From: Diphasiastrum complanatum | Taxonomy: Eukaryota; Streptophyta; Lycopodiopsida; Lycopodiales; Lycopodiaceae | Assembly: GCA_029204225.1 (NCBI GenBank) | Contig: CM055102.1 | Coordinates: forward strand, 21,139,192-21,203,191 | Direction: 5' to 3' | DNA length: 64,000 nt | Shown: positions 30,457 to 41,892 of the stretch, piece after piece | Numbering within the stretch: the first letter of the stretch is position 1 | How the letters are laid out: each line of letters begins with the position of its first letter | Notes under the pieces: model-generated | The model's input: only the letters and a program-made list of their open reading frames with translations | The model's database searches: none | What the model was told of the DNA's origin: nothing | Translations under genes and position numbers: made by a program

Positions 30457-32394
30457 TCAATTGCAAGACACCCTATTCATCAAGTAGTTTGCACATACAA
30501 GAGACTCACCCCAAAAGGATTTGGGCAAACAAGCGTCTAATCTTAAAGCCTTAGAACATTCACATAATGTTATATTCCTTCTTTCAGCAACTCCATTTTG
30601 TTGAGGAGTGTAAGGACAAGAAGTCTCTTTCTTGATCCCTTCCTCCTCACAAAAGGCCTTGAACTCATTGGAGATGAATTCTCCACCATTGTCACTTCTA
30701 AGAATCTTGATGCTATGATTATGATGCTTTTCCACAAACAACTTGAAATTTACAAAAGTATCAAATACTTGAGACTTGAAGGAAAGTAAGAACACCCAAC
30801 AATATCTTGAGTAGTCATCAATGAAGGTTAAAAACATGGATGAACCTCCATTAGATTTGGTGCTAGCAATGTGCACATCCGAGTGTATGAGTTCAAGAGG
30901 ATGAGATGACTTTGTGATGGAGTTAGGAAACACCTTCTTATGTGCCTTGGATAAGGCACAAGCTTCACAAACCTTGTCTTCCTTCCCAATAGACCTTGGT
31001 AGGCCTAAAGCATACTCCTCCTTGATCATAGCCTCCATGGAACCCGAGTTGACATGTCCAAGTCTTTTGTGCCATAAAGTAAAGGTAGATATCTTGCTCT
31101 TCTCGGCCAACATGACAACATTAGTATCCACAAATGCATCCAGCTTATAAAGTTTGCCAAGTCTAGTGCCCTTAGCCACTATCTTACCCTTCTTCTTGAT
31201 GAAACATTCATTTGAAGCAAAGTCAACATTGAAACCATTGTCTACCATTTGGCCAACACTTAGTAGATTCTTTGTTATTGTAGGAATGTACAAAACACCT
31301 TCTATGTTGATCTTTTTGGAAGATCCTAAGCAAAGGGGAATGCTACCAACTCCTTCAATCTTACAAGCTTCATCATTTGCTGTATAGATAGACTTTATAG
31401 GTCCATCATAAGATAAGAGAGAAGAGAAAAACTCCCTTTTACTAGTCATGTGTGAACTAGCACCCGAGTCAATCCACCAAGGATCTTCTCCTTTGAAGCT
31501 TGTTGAAGAAAATATGGACATCATGAGAGAGTACTCATGTGAACTCTCCTCCTCCTCCTCTTTGCTCATGTTGGCTTGGCTTTGATCTTGCTTCCTCTTG
31601 AAGCATTCTGAGGCATAATGCCTCATCTTGCTACAATAGTAGCACTTCACCTTTGATTTGTCCTTCTTGACTTTGGTGGTTGATGGAGATGCCTTTGGGG
31701 GTCCTTCTTGATCCTCAAGCTTTGTAGACTTCTTGAATGTTGATCCTTTGCCTTTGGACTTGCCTTTGCCTTTGGTGAAGAGAGCTTGGTCATCTCCACC
31801 TTGGATGGAAAGCCTATCCATCCTCTCTTGCATTTGGCTCCTTCTTGATTCCTCGGCCATGAGCGTGCCTTGGAGTTCTTCAAGTATGGGTAGCTTACCC
31901 ATAATTGCATATCCCTGAACCAAATTGTCAAATTCAAAGCTTAGTCCATTCAATATGAGTTGAACAAGCTCTTCATCCTTGATAGGTTCACCTATAAAGG
32001 CTAGCTCTTTGTTCAATTCTTTTACTCTTAGGACAAAAGTATGTGCACTCTCTCCTTTATAGATTTGATTCTTCAAAGCTAACATTCTAGTTTGGTTCTT
32101 GGATTCATAGACCTTTTGCAAAGTCTCCCAAGCATCTTGAGCTGAAGTGCAATCTCCTACCTCTCTTAAGAGTTCATTTGCAACATTCATTTTTATGCAA
32201 TGTAGTGCAACATTGCACCTCTTGATGTATTTGGCTTTTTCTTGAGGATGAATAGGTTCACCCTCCTTACCATTTACAATTTCCATCAGATCTTGCATGA
32301 TCATGATAGATTCCATTCTAACTTTCCATATGGAATAGTTAGTTTTGTTGAGCCTTTCATTAGTATCCAAAAGATATGCATTTATAGATGCCAT
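30457..32394 (-). CDS. copia-E gag, protease and integrase
   Basis: 645 codons from ATG 32394. UBN2 capsid about residues 20-190; Lys/Ser linker; CCHC knuckle CYYCSKMRHYASEC at 251-264, with the usual Gly before His replaced; protease WWIDSGASSHM about 306-316; pre-integrase finger LWHKRLGH (440-447) ... CEACALSKAH; integrase D506 (HSDVH), D568 (RSDNGG) and E604 (GVAERRN). It ends abruptly after NYLMNRVSCN because of a one-base frameshift near 30470. Everything up to that point looks intact. Confidence 0.9.
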   Translation of the reverse strand: MASINAYLLDTNERLNKTNYSIWKVRMESIMIMQDLMEIVNGKEGEPIHPQEKAKYIKRCNVALHCIKMNVANELLREVGDCTSAQDAWETLQKVYESKNQTRMLALKNQIYKGESAHTFVLRVKELNKELAFIGEPIKDEELVQLILNGLSFEFDNLVQGYAIMGKLPILEELQGTLMAEESRRSQMQERMDRLSIQGGDDQALFTKGKGKSKGKGSTFKKSTKLEDQEGPPKASPSTTKVKKDKSKVKCYYCSKMRHYASECFKRKQDQSQANMSKEEEEESSHEYSLMMSIFSSTSFKGEDPWWIDSGASSHMTSKREFFSSLLSYDGPIKSIYTANDEACKIEGVGSIPLCLGSSKKINIEGVLYIPTITKNLLSVGQMVDNGFNVDFASNECFIKKKGKIVAKGTRLGKLYKLDAFVDTNVVMLAEKSKISTFTLWHKRLGHVNSGSMEAMIKEEYALGLPRSIGKEDKVCEACALSKAHKKVFPNSITKSSHPLELIHSDVHIASTKSNGGSSMFLTFIDDYSRYCWVFLLSFKSQVFDTFVNFKLFVEKHHNHSIKILRSDNGGEFISNEFKAFCEEEGIKKETSCPYTPQQNGVAERRNITLCECSKALRLDACLPKSFWGESLVCANYLMNRVSCN

Positions 32395-33193
32395 CTAGTC
32401 TCCTAATCAAGGACTTGACACAAATGAAGGTTACTTCTATTGATTTGATTGAAGGTCTACCTTATCTCACTTCTTAGGGACCTGAAAAGATCAGTAATAG
32501 ACTTCCTATAAAGATCTAAGAATGATCTCTAACAAAATCAAATCATAGAATACTAGAAACAATGCACTTGCTTGATTGAAGTAGACAATACTAGTAGAAT
32601 TGCCCCTCTTTCTATAAAGAACATTAAAGCTTCCAAATGATCTGATCAAGAGTGAATTTCAGCAACCTAATATACTTCCAAAATCACTTGTAAAAGATCT
32701 AAATGGAACTTAATGAGGATGCAACACAATCTACTATCCAATCACAAGCAAAAAATGATCAAAATTGATGAAAAATTGATCTAATTTGGTGCATAAGTCA
32801 AGCAATGGTTGGACTGAACCTAAATCACTTTAGGAGGTGTCTACTACACCTTAGAACAGCCTTGAAGAGTCCCCAAAACTCTGATCTTCCCTCTCCTTGA
32901 ATGCTAGAAAGCCTTCTCTATGAAATCACCTCCAAAACTCGCTTAGAAATCAATGCTTGGAGCAAGCAAAACTTGCTATCTTGGTAATGTGAATTGAATT
33001 CAACTTTGCCTCTGGTTTTAGACACCTAAACACCTGCAAATGAAGTCACACAACACCAATCTCCAATGTATTTGACTCACTTTGAGTTCTAGAATCAATA
33101 CTAGATGCTAAGATCCAATCTACACAAGATTTAGATCAAAAATTGTGATCAAATTGAATGCAAACCAAGGATTTAGCTCATTTCAGCCTTTAG

Positions 33194-33205
33194 GCTCTGA
33201 TACCA
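33194..33205 (-). other. copia-E primer-binding site
   Basis: TGGTATCAGAGC on minus, exact initiator tRNA-Met complement, directly abutting the 5' LTR. Confidence 0.95.
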
Positions 33206-33887
33206 TGTAAAAATTACAGCAAATAAGGATCCTAAGACACTTGAAATGATGAGGGAAACAATAGATTATGATTTCATAAGATTAGCACAAGTTAAACCAT
33301 CAAAATCCATCAAAAATCTATGCTTGAACCTCACTAAATGGCCCAAATCCTTGAAGAAGGCTTCACACGTGTGAAAGTACGGCCTCCCACAGTCTGAGTA
33401 CTGTACACCATACCTACATTCAATCCTATAATCATTAGTAATCACAAGTACTCAAACAATTATGAACATAGAGAGCAATTGCACCATTATGAGAGAAAAA
33501 ACATGAAATTGCTTGATTGATTTTGGTGAGATATCATCACCTATATATACATGATCCATCACGGTTTTGGGCAGGTATGAGTAGCCCTAAACCTATCCCT
33601 AATGCTAATTTTGGTGGATCTTTCATCCCTACCAAGTTAGGGTTGGAATCTTGGAGATCCCTCAACAATGCAAAAATTACCAAAAATAGCTCCTATTTTT
33701 TCTCCCTTGTATCTAAGCATAATTTGGACTCATTCCAAAGGTTCTAACACTTAGGTCTACTTGAGAACATCCTTATGAATGGAATCCTATGCTATTTGGC
33801 ATGTGTGACAAGCCACATCATGACCATCTAACTATTTACAAGTCATATGACCAAAACTAGTCAAGCTAGAATTGTGAATTTTTAACA
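33206..33887 (-). repeat. copia-E 5' LTR
   Basis: 682 bp, one mismatch with 27751-28432. TATATATAG on minus at about 33541-33549 is the likely TATA box; CACACGTGTG at 33364-33373 lies ~160 bp before the primer site in transcript direction. Confidence 0.95.
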
Positions 33888-34930
33888 TCTGGTTATGGAA
33901 TTGGTCGAAATCGTCCAGATTTTCAGATGGTGGGTTGTCCCAGGTTTATGAATCTAATAGAGACTTGATAGATCCATTTATGCCCAACTCCAACATCGTT
34001 TGGTCAATTTCTCCTTTTCTCTTGAGGATAATGCTTTTAGTGCAATGGAAATGACCTAGTTTGGCAATTTTCGTCAAACAGTCCTTTTTTTCCGAACGGC
34101 GTTGGTTTATCGTGTTGTCTAGTTTGGCCAGTGGGCAACATTGACGAGAATTTGTGGGAATAGATATGACATTGAATAAACATACAAGTAGTCCAGAACA
34201 TCTGTTCGAAGTTTTCCCGGAAAAGGATTTCGGGGACAGTTGGCCGGTCGAATCTCGAAATTGGTTGAAATCTCTTGGATTTTCAGACGGGGAGTGGCCA
34301 TAGGTTCTCAAACTTGATACGGACCTAATGGATCCATTCGTATCCAAATCCGACATCATTTGGTCAGTATGACCTTTCGTCCCGAGGACAACGCTTTTAG
34401 GGCAATGGAAATGACCTAGTTTGGCATTTTTTTGTCAAACGGTCCATTTCCTCTAGACAATCTCGATATCTCATACTATCTATTTTGGCCAGTGGGCGAC
34501 GTCGAGGGGAACTTGTGGGAATAGACAGGACATCGAACAGGCCTATAGGTAGCCCGCAATCTCTATTCGAACTTCAATCCGGATTTGAACTTCGGGGACA
34601 ATTGGTGTTTGGTTCCGAAATTGCTCGAAATCATCTAGATTTCCAGACGGGGGGTGGTTCCAGGTTTGTGAACCCGCTACAGACTTGATGGATTCATTAA
34701 TGCCCAACTCGGACATCGTCTGGTCAATTCCTCCCTTTGTCCAGGAGGATAACGCCTTTAGTGCAATGGAAATGACTTGCTTTTGCAATTTTCTGTCAAA
34801 CGGTGCATATTCTACAAATGGCATCAGTTTATGGTGTTGTCTAGTTTGGCCAGTGGGCAACGTTGAGGGAAATATGTGGGAACCTAACGGACATACATGT
34901 AGTCCGAAACCTCTGTTCGAAGTTCGCCTA
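33888..34930. repeat. Sat360 satellite, block 4 left part
   Basis: Landmarks at 34043, 34403 and 34764 give periods of 360-361 bp. It resumes in mid-monomer exactly where block 3 was cut by copia-E. Confidence 0.9.
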
Positions 34931-35178
34931 TGAGCGGCGAGATTCTCAGTGAGTTATGCGGGTAACATATGTGGATTATGAATAAAATCTGCCAATTTAT
35001 AGCTTATGTTTATTATGTAAAGGAACATAGTTGGATATGTAGATTACATACGTCCTAATCTTGTGGATCTACTATGTGTTTCCTATGTACTGAGTTTATA
35101 TTGTATACTTAAACTAGTCAGTGAACATGGACATATAGACAAGTAATATTCGGAATAGCTAATTGTAGCTTAATGATA
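34931..35178. mobile_element. ~248-bp AT-rich insertion in Sat360
   Basis: Non-satellite sequence between two halves of one monomer (TTCGCC...ATGGGTTTCGAGG). TA is present at both edges (34929-34930 and 35177-35178), which fits a TA target duplication, but no terminal inverted repeat is evident. It does not resemble the other elements here. Confidence 0.5.
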
Positions 35179-38100
35179 AATGGGTTTCGAGGACAATTGG
35201 CCAATCGGGTCCCTGAAATGGTCGAAATCTCTTCGATTTCCAAACAAGTGGTGGCCACAGGTTCTTGAACCTGATACGCACCTAGTCAATCCATTCATGC
35301 CCAATTCCAACATCATTGGGTCAGTATGACCTTTCGTCTCGGGGAGAACATTTTAGGGCAATGGAAATTACCTAGTCTGGCAACTTTTGTCAAACGGTCC
35401 ATTTTCTCCAGACGTCGAACAGGCCTACCGATAACTCAAAATCTCCATTCAAACTTCGATCCGGGAAAGGGCTTTGGGGACAATTGGTATATGGTTCCGA
35501 AATTGGTTGAAATCGTCCAGATTTTTAGACGGGGGGTGGGTCACGCTACGGACTTGATGGATCCATTAATGCCCAACTCCAACATCGTTTGGTCAATTTT
35601 CCCCTTTGTCTAAAGGATAACGCTTTTAGTGCAATGGAAATGACTTGCTTTTGTAATTTTCCGTCAAACAGTCCATTTTCTACAAATGGCGTCAATTTAT
35701 AGTGTTGTCTAGTTCGGCCAGTGGGCGACGTCGAGGGGAATCTGTGGGAACCAAACGGGCAGACAAGTAGTCCGAAACCTCTGTTCGAAGTTCGCCCGTA
35801 AACGGGTTTCGAGGACAATTGGCCGATCAAGTCCCGAAAATGGTTAAAATCTCTTGGATTTCCAAACAAGTGGTGGCCACAGGTTCTTGAACCTGATACG
35901 CACCTAATCAATCCATTCATGTCCAATTCCAACATTCATCCTGGGGAGAACATTTTAGGGTAATGGAAATGACCTAGTTTGGCAACTTTTTGTCAAACGG
36001 TCCATTTTCTCCAGACGACATCGATTTCTCATACTGTCTGTTCCATCCACTGGGCAACATTGAGGAAAACCTGTGGGAATAGACAGGAAGTCGAACGGGC
36101 CTACAAGTAGCCCGAAATCTCCATTCAAACTTCGATTCGGAAAAGGGCTTCAGGGACAATTGGTGTTTGGTCCCAAGATTGGTCGAAATCATTCAAATTT
36201 CCAGAAGGGGGGTGGCCCCTGATTTGTGATCCCGATACAGCCTAATGGATCCATTCATGTCCAGTTCCGACATCGTTTGGTCAATTTGACCCTTCATCCG
36301 GGGTGGATAACACTTTTACGAATATGGAAATGACCTGGTTTGGCAATTTTTCGTCAGATGGTCGTTTTTTCCTCAACGGCATCGATTTATCATGTTGTGT
36401 ATTCTGACCATGTCGAGGGGAACCTACGGGAAGAGACAGGGCACCGAACGAGCATATTGGTAGCTTGAAACCTCCATTCGAAGTTCGGCCCAAAAAAGAG
36501 ACTTCGGGAAAAATTGTCCCATCGGGTCCCTAGACTAGTCAAAGTCGGACCGGGTGTGACCCTAGCTTCGTGAACCCAATACGGACCCCATGGATTGATC
36601 CATGCCCAATTATGACATCGTTTGGTCAGTATGACCTTTCATCCTGAGGAGAATGCCTTAAGGGCAATGGAAATGGCCTAGTTTGGCAATTTTCCGTCAA
36701 ACAGTCCATGTTATCCAAACGATTTCTCGTACTAACTCTTTCGACCAGTGGGCGACATCGAGGAAAACATATGGGAATAGAAAGGACATCGAACGAGCAT
36801 ACAAGTAGCCCAAAACTTCCGCTCAAAGTTTGACTCGAAAAAGGGCTTGGGGACAATTGGTGTCTATGGTCTCAAAACCATTTGAAATCTCCCGAATATC
36901 CAGGCGGGGAGTGGCCCCAGGTTTGTGCACCCAATATGGACCTGACGGATCCATTTGTGCCTAGTTCCGACATCGTTTGGTCAAAATGGCCTTTCGTCCC
37001 AAGGAAAACGCTTTTAGGACAATGGAAATGACCTAGTTTGGCAATTTTTTGTCACACGGTCCATTTTCTCCGAACGGCATCGGTTTCTCGTGTTGTCTAT
37101 TCCTACCAGTGGGCAACGTTAAGGGGAACCTCTGGGAACCTAACGGGCATACAAGTAGTCTGAAACCTTTGTTCGAAGTTCGCACCAAAAAGACTCTCGA
37201 GGACAATTGGCCAGTTGTGTCCCGGAATTGGTCGAAATCTCTTGGATTTCCATACGAGGGGTGGCCACAAGTTCTTGAACCTGATATGGACCTAATGGAT
37301 CCATCCATGCCCAATTTTGACATCATTTGGTCAATATGACCTTTCGTCTCGGGGAGAACGCTTTTAGGACAGTGGAAATGACCTAGTTTGGCAACTATTC
37401 GTTACACGGTCCATTTTCTACAGACGGTGTTGGTTTCTCGTGTTGTCTCTTCCAGCTAGTGAGCAACCTCAAGGGAATATTGGCAGCCTGAGACCTCTGT
37501 TCGAAGTTCAGCTCAGAGAAAGACTTCAGGGTCAATTGGCCCATCCGGTCCCTGAACTGGTCGAAATTGCTCGGATTCCAAACCGGGGGTGGCCCTAGGT
37601 TTGTGAACCCAATATAGACCTGCTAGATCCATTCATACCCAATTCTGACATCGTTTGGTGAATATGACCTTTCATCTCGAGGAGAACGCTTTTAGGCAAT
37701 GGAAATGACCTAGTTTGGCAGTTTTCCATCAAATGGTCCATTTTCTTTGAACGATGTCGGTTTCTCATAGTGTCTATTCCGACCAGTGTGAGACATCGAG
37801 GGGAACCTTTGGGAATAGACAGGATGTCGAACGAGCCTACAAGTAGCCCGAAATCTCCGTTTGAAATTTGACTCAAAAAAGGGCTTTGGGGACAATTGGT
37901 GTCTGGTCCTGGAATTGGTCGAAATCGTTTAGATTTCTAGACGGGGGGTGGTCCTAGGTTTTTGAACCCGATATAGACCTGATGGATCCATTCATGGCCA
38001 ACTCCGACATCGTTTGGTCAGTATGACCATTCGTGCCAAGGAGAACGATTTCAACGGTCCATTTCTCTAGACGACATCGGTTTCTCGTGCTATCTATTCT

Positions 38101-39838
38101 AGCTAGTGGGTGACATCAAGTGGAACTTGTGGGAACTGACAGGACACCAAACGGGCATACTGGTAGCCTAAAACCTCCGTTCGAAGTTCGGCCCAAAAAT
38201 GGGCTTCCGGGACAATTGGTGTCTGGTTCCAAAATTGGTCGAAATCGTCCGGATTTTCAGACAAGGGGTGGTCCCGGGTTTGTGATTCTGATAGAAACCT
38301 AATGGATCCATCATGCCCAACTTCGATATCGTTGGGTCAATTTCTCCTTTTCTCCTGAGGATAACGTTTTACTGCAATGGAAATGACCTAATTTGGCAAT
38401 TTTTTGTCAAATGGTCCACTTCTCCGAACGGCGTTGGTTTATAGTGCTATTTAGTCTGGCCAGTGGGCGACATCAAGAGGAACATGTGGGAACAAACATA
38501 ACATCTAACGTGCATATAGTTAGTCCGAAACCTATGTTCGAAGTTCGTCCAGAAAAGGGTTTTGAGGGCAATTGGTCAGTTGGGTTTCGAAATTGGTCCA
38601 AATCTCTTGTATTTTCAAACGGGGGGTGCCCACATGTTCTTGAACTTGATACAAACCTAAGGGATCCATTCATGCCCAATTCCAGCATCGTTTGGTCAGT
38701 ATGACCTTTTGTCCTTGGGAGAACGCTTTTAGGGCAATGGAAATGACCTAGTTTGGCAATTTTTCGTCAAACGGTCCATTTTTTCTCCAGATGACGTCGA
38801 TATCTCATACTTTCTATTTTGGCTAGTGGCTAGCATTGAGGGAACCTGTAGGAATAGACAGGACGTTGAACAAGTTTACAAGTAGCCCAAAATCTTCGTT
38901 CAAACTTCAATTCAGAAGATGGCTTCGGGGACAATTGGTGTCTGGTTCCGAAATTGGTTGAAATCGTCCAGATTTTTAGATGGGGGTTGGTCCTAACTTT
39001 GCAAACCAGCTACAGACCTGATGTGTCCATTCATGCCCAACTCCGACATCGTTTGGTCAATTTCTCCTTTTCCGTCAAGGATAACACTTTTAATGCAATG
39101 GAAATGATCTAGTTTGGCAATTTTTTGTCAAACGGTCATTTTTCACCGAACAACATCGGTTTATCGTGCTGTCTAGTTTGGCCAGTGGGCGACGTCAAGG
39201 AAAACCTGTGGGAATAGGCATTACATCGAACGAACATACAGGTACTCCAAAACCTCTGTTCGAAGTTTGCCCAAAAAAGGGTTTTGGGGACAACTGGTCG
39301 GTCGAATCTCGAAATTGGCCAAAATCTCTTGGATTTTCAGACGGGGAGTGGCCATAGGTTCTCAAACTTGATATGGACCTAATGGATCCATTCATATCCA
39401 ATTCCAACATCATTTGGTCAGTATGACCTTTCATCCCGAGGACAACGCTTTTAGGGCAATGGAAATGACCTAGTTTGGCAATTTTTCGTCAAACGGTCCA
39501 TTTTCTCTAGATGACCTTGATATCTCATACTATCTATTCCGGCTAGTGGGCAACATTGAGGAGAACCTGTGGGAATAGACAGGACGTCGAACAGGCCTAT
39601 GAGTAGCTCGAAATCTCCATTCGAACTTCAATCCGAGAAAGGGCTTTGGGGACAATTGGTGTCTGGTTACGAAATTGGTCGTCCAGATTTTTAGATGGGG
39701 GCAAGTTCACGCTACAAACTTGATGGATCCATTAATGCCCAACTTCGACACCGTTTGGTCAATTTCCCCCTTTGTCTAAAGGATAACACTTTTAGTGCAA
39801 TGAAAATAACTTGCTTTTGCAATTTTTCGTCAAAAGGT
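35179..39838. repeat. Sat360 satellite, block 4 right part
   Basis: About thirteen monomers. Three recognisable subtypes are interleaved, told apart by a variable stretch (CCTACAAGTAGCCCGAAATC, GCATACTGGTAGCCTGAAACC, CATACAGGTAGTCCGAAACC). Two short-deletion monomers are seen near 35415 and 38047. The array ends in mid-monomer near 39838. Confidence 0.9.
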
Positions 39839-40675
<837 letters not shown>

Positions 40676-41326
40676 TGTGAAAGATTTCAGATCCTTAAGA
40701 TCCAATCTACTTGAATGATCTTTGGTTAGAAAGAGAAATACACTACCAATTTCACCAATGTAGAAAAATCAGCATCTACACACAATTTGAGATGCAAACA
40801 CTAATAGAACTTGATCAAACTTGAATGAAATGATTATGTACTGTTGTTGTCCATACAAAACCAGCAAGCTACTGTATTTCACATGTGTGGACCCAAAAAT
40901 AACAAATGTAGATCATTCTACACATAGAATTGCAAGCAATCACCAAGATAGTGCACCAATGGATAGTAGAACCCAAGAGAACCATGTATAAGCATGAAAT
41001 GAGATAGAGAAGAGAGAAGATGACTCTCTCCACGAGTTACATCCTTTTATAACAGGTCCAAAACCCTATTTGGCCACTTGGATTTCCCACCAAATGCTAA
41101 CCCTATCAATTTTGGGTCTAGATTTAATGTACCCAACTCATTCAAATTGAATCTACTCAAACTCGCATTCTATCTTTTTCACACTTTCAAAAAAGTGTTT
41201 ATTCAAATGAAATTTAGACTAATGAACTTTGAAAAGTCAACCTCTAAGTCTAAAACAAGTTTTGGCCTCAATATGCCAAATATGAAAATATTGCAAAATG
41301 TGATGAAACTAGTTGAATCTTTCACA
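40676..41326 (-). repeat. copia-F 3' LTR
   Basis: 651 bp, TGTGAAAG...TTTCACA, related to the copia-D LTR. The palindrome is degenerate here (CACATGTGTG at 40881-40890). Purine tract complement CTCCCTCTTC follows at 41327. Confidence 0.9.
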
Positions 41327-41428
41327 CTCCCTCTTCAACTAGTTTTAGCATAGACTTTGATAATATTCCAAGTGAAGTCCTATGCTTCATAAACAAGTCT
41401 TTTCCCAATGCTTTGGTGAAGATATCAG

Positions 41429-41881
41429 CTACACATTCCCTTGAAGACACATGTTGAAGCTCCACCTCCTTTGCAATGACTCACTCCCTAACAAAATGAT
41501 ATTGTATCTCAATATGCTTGCTCCTAGCATGAAAATAGGATTGGATGCCATTCTTTGGGCTGATTGATAGTCACAAAAGATGATTGGGCTCTCTGAAAAA
41601 TCTAGCAAGTGAAGATCCTTGATCATCCTTTTGATCCATACCATCTCCTTTGTGCAATGTGTAAGAGCTTTGTACTCGGCCTCACTAGATGACAATGAGA
41701 TAGTGGCTTGTTTCTTTGACATCCATGATATAGCTCCATCACCTATGAAAATACAATAAGAACTAATGGATTTCCTATCCATTACATCTCCAGCATAGTC
41801 TGAATCTGAAAATCCAAAAAGATTAGGTGATGATCCCTCATACAATATGTCAAAATCTCGAGTTCCAATGATGTACCTCAA
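41429..41881 (-). pseudogene. copia-F RNase H fragment
   Basis: On minus: LRYIIGTRDFDILYEGS (RT-RNase H connection), SDSDYAGD, SSSEAEYKAL, CDYQSAQ. The frame then shifts inside the HARSKHI block and the tail is scrambled. The fragment starts where the unknown ORF ends, so the RT proper is absent. The acidic residues of the RNase H fold are still visible before the shift. Confidence 0.75.
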
Positions 41882-41892
41882 AACTCGCTTTC

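Larger units (their letters stand above)
27751..33887 (-). mobile_element. copia-E, young near-complete Ty1/copia element
   Basis: 6,137 bp with two 682-bp LTRs that differ, by eye, at one position, and a perfect 5-bp duplication TCTGG (27746-27750, 33888-33892). All copia domains are present in order. Removing the element rejoins Sat360 seamlessly (GGTGTCTGG + TTATGGAATTGG). Two single-base frameshifts in pol separate it into three frames. It is the best candidate in the window for a recent RT donor family, though this copy itself is probably defective. Confidence 0.95.

Noticed and set aside
36281-38704. Many 60-105-codon frames on both strands as separate genes
   Set aside because: All lie in Sat360 monomers and repeat with the satellite period; recorded as one satellite observation instead.
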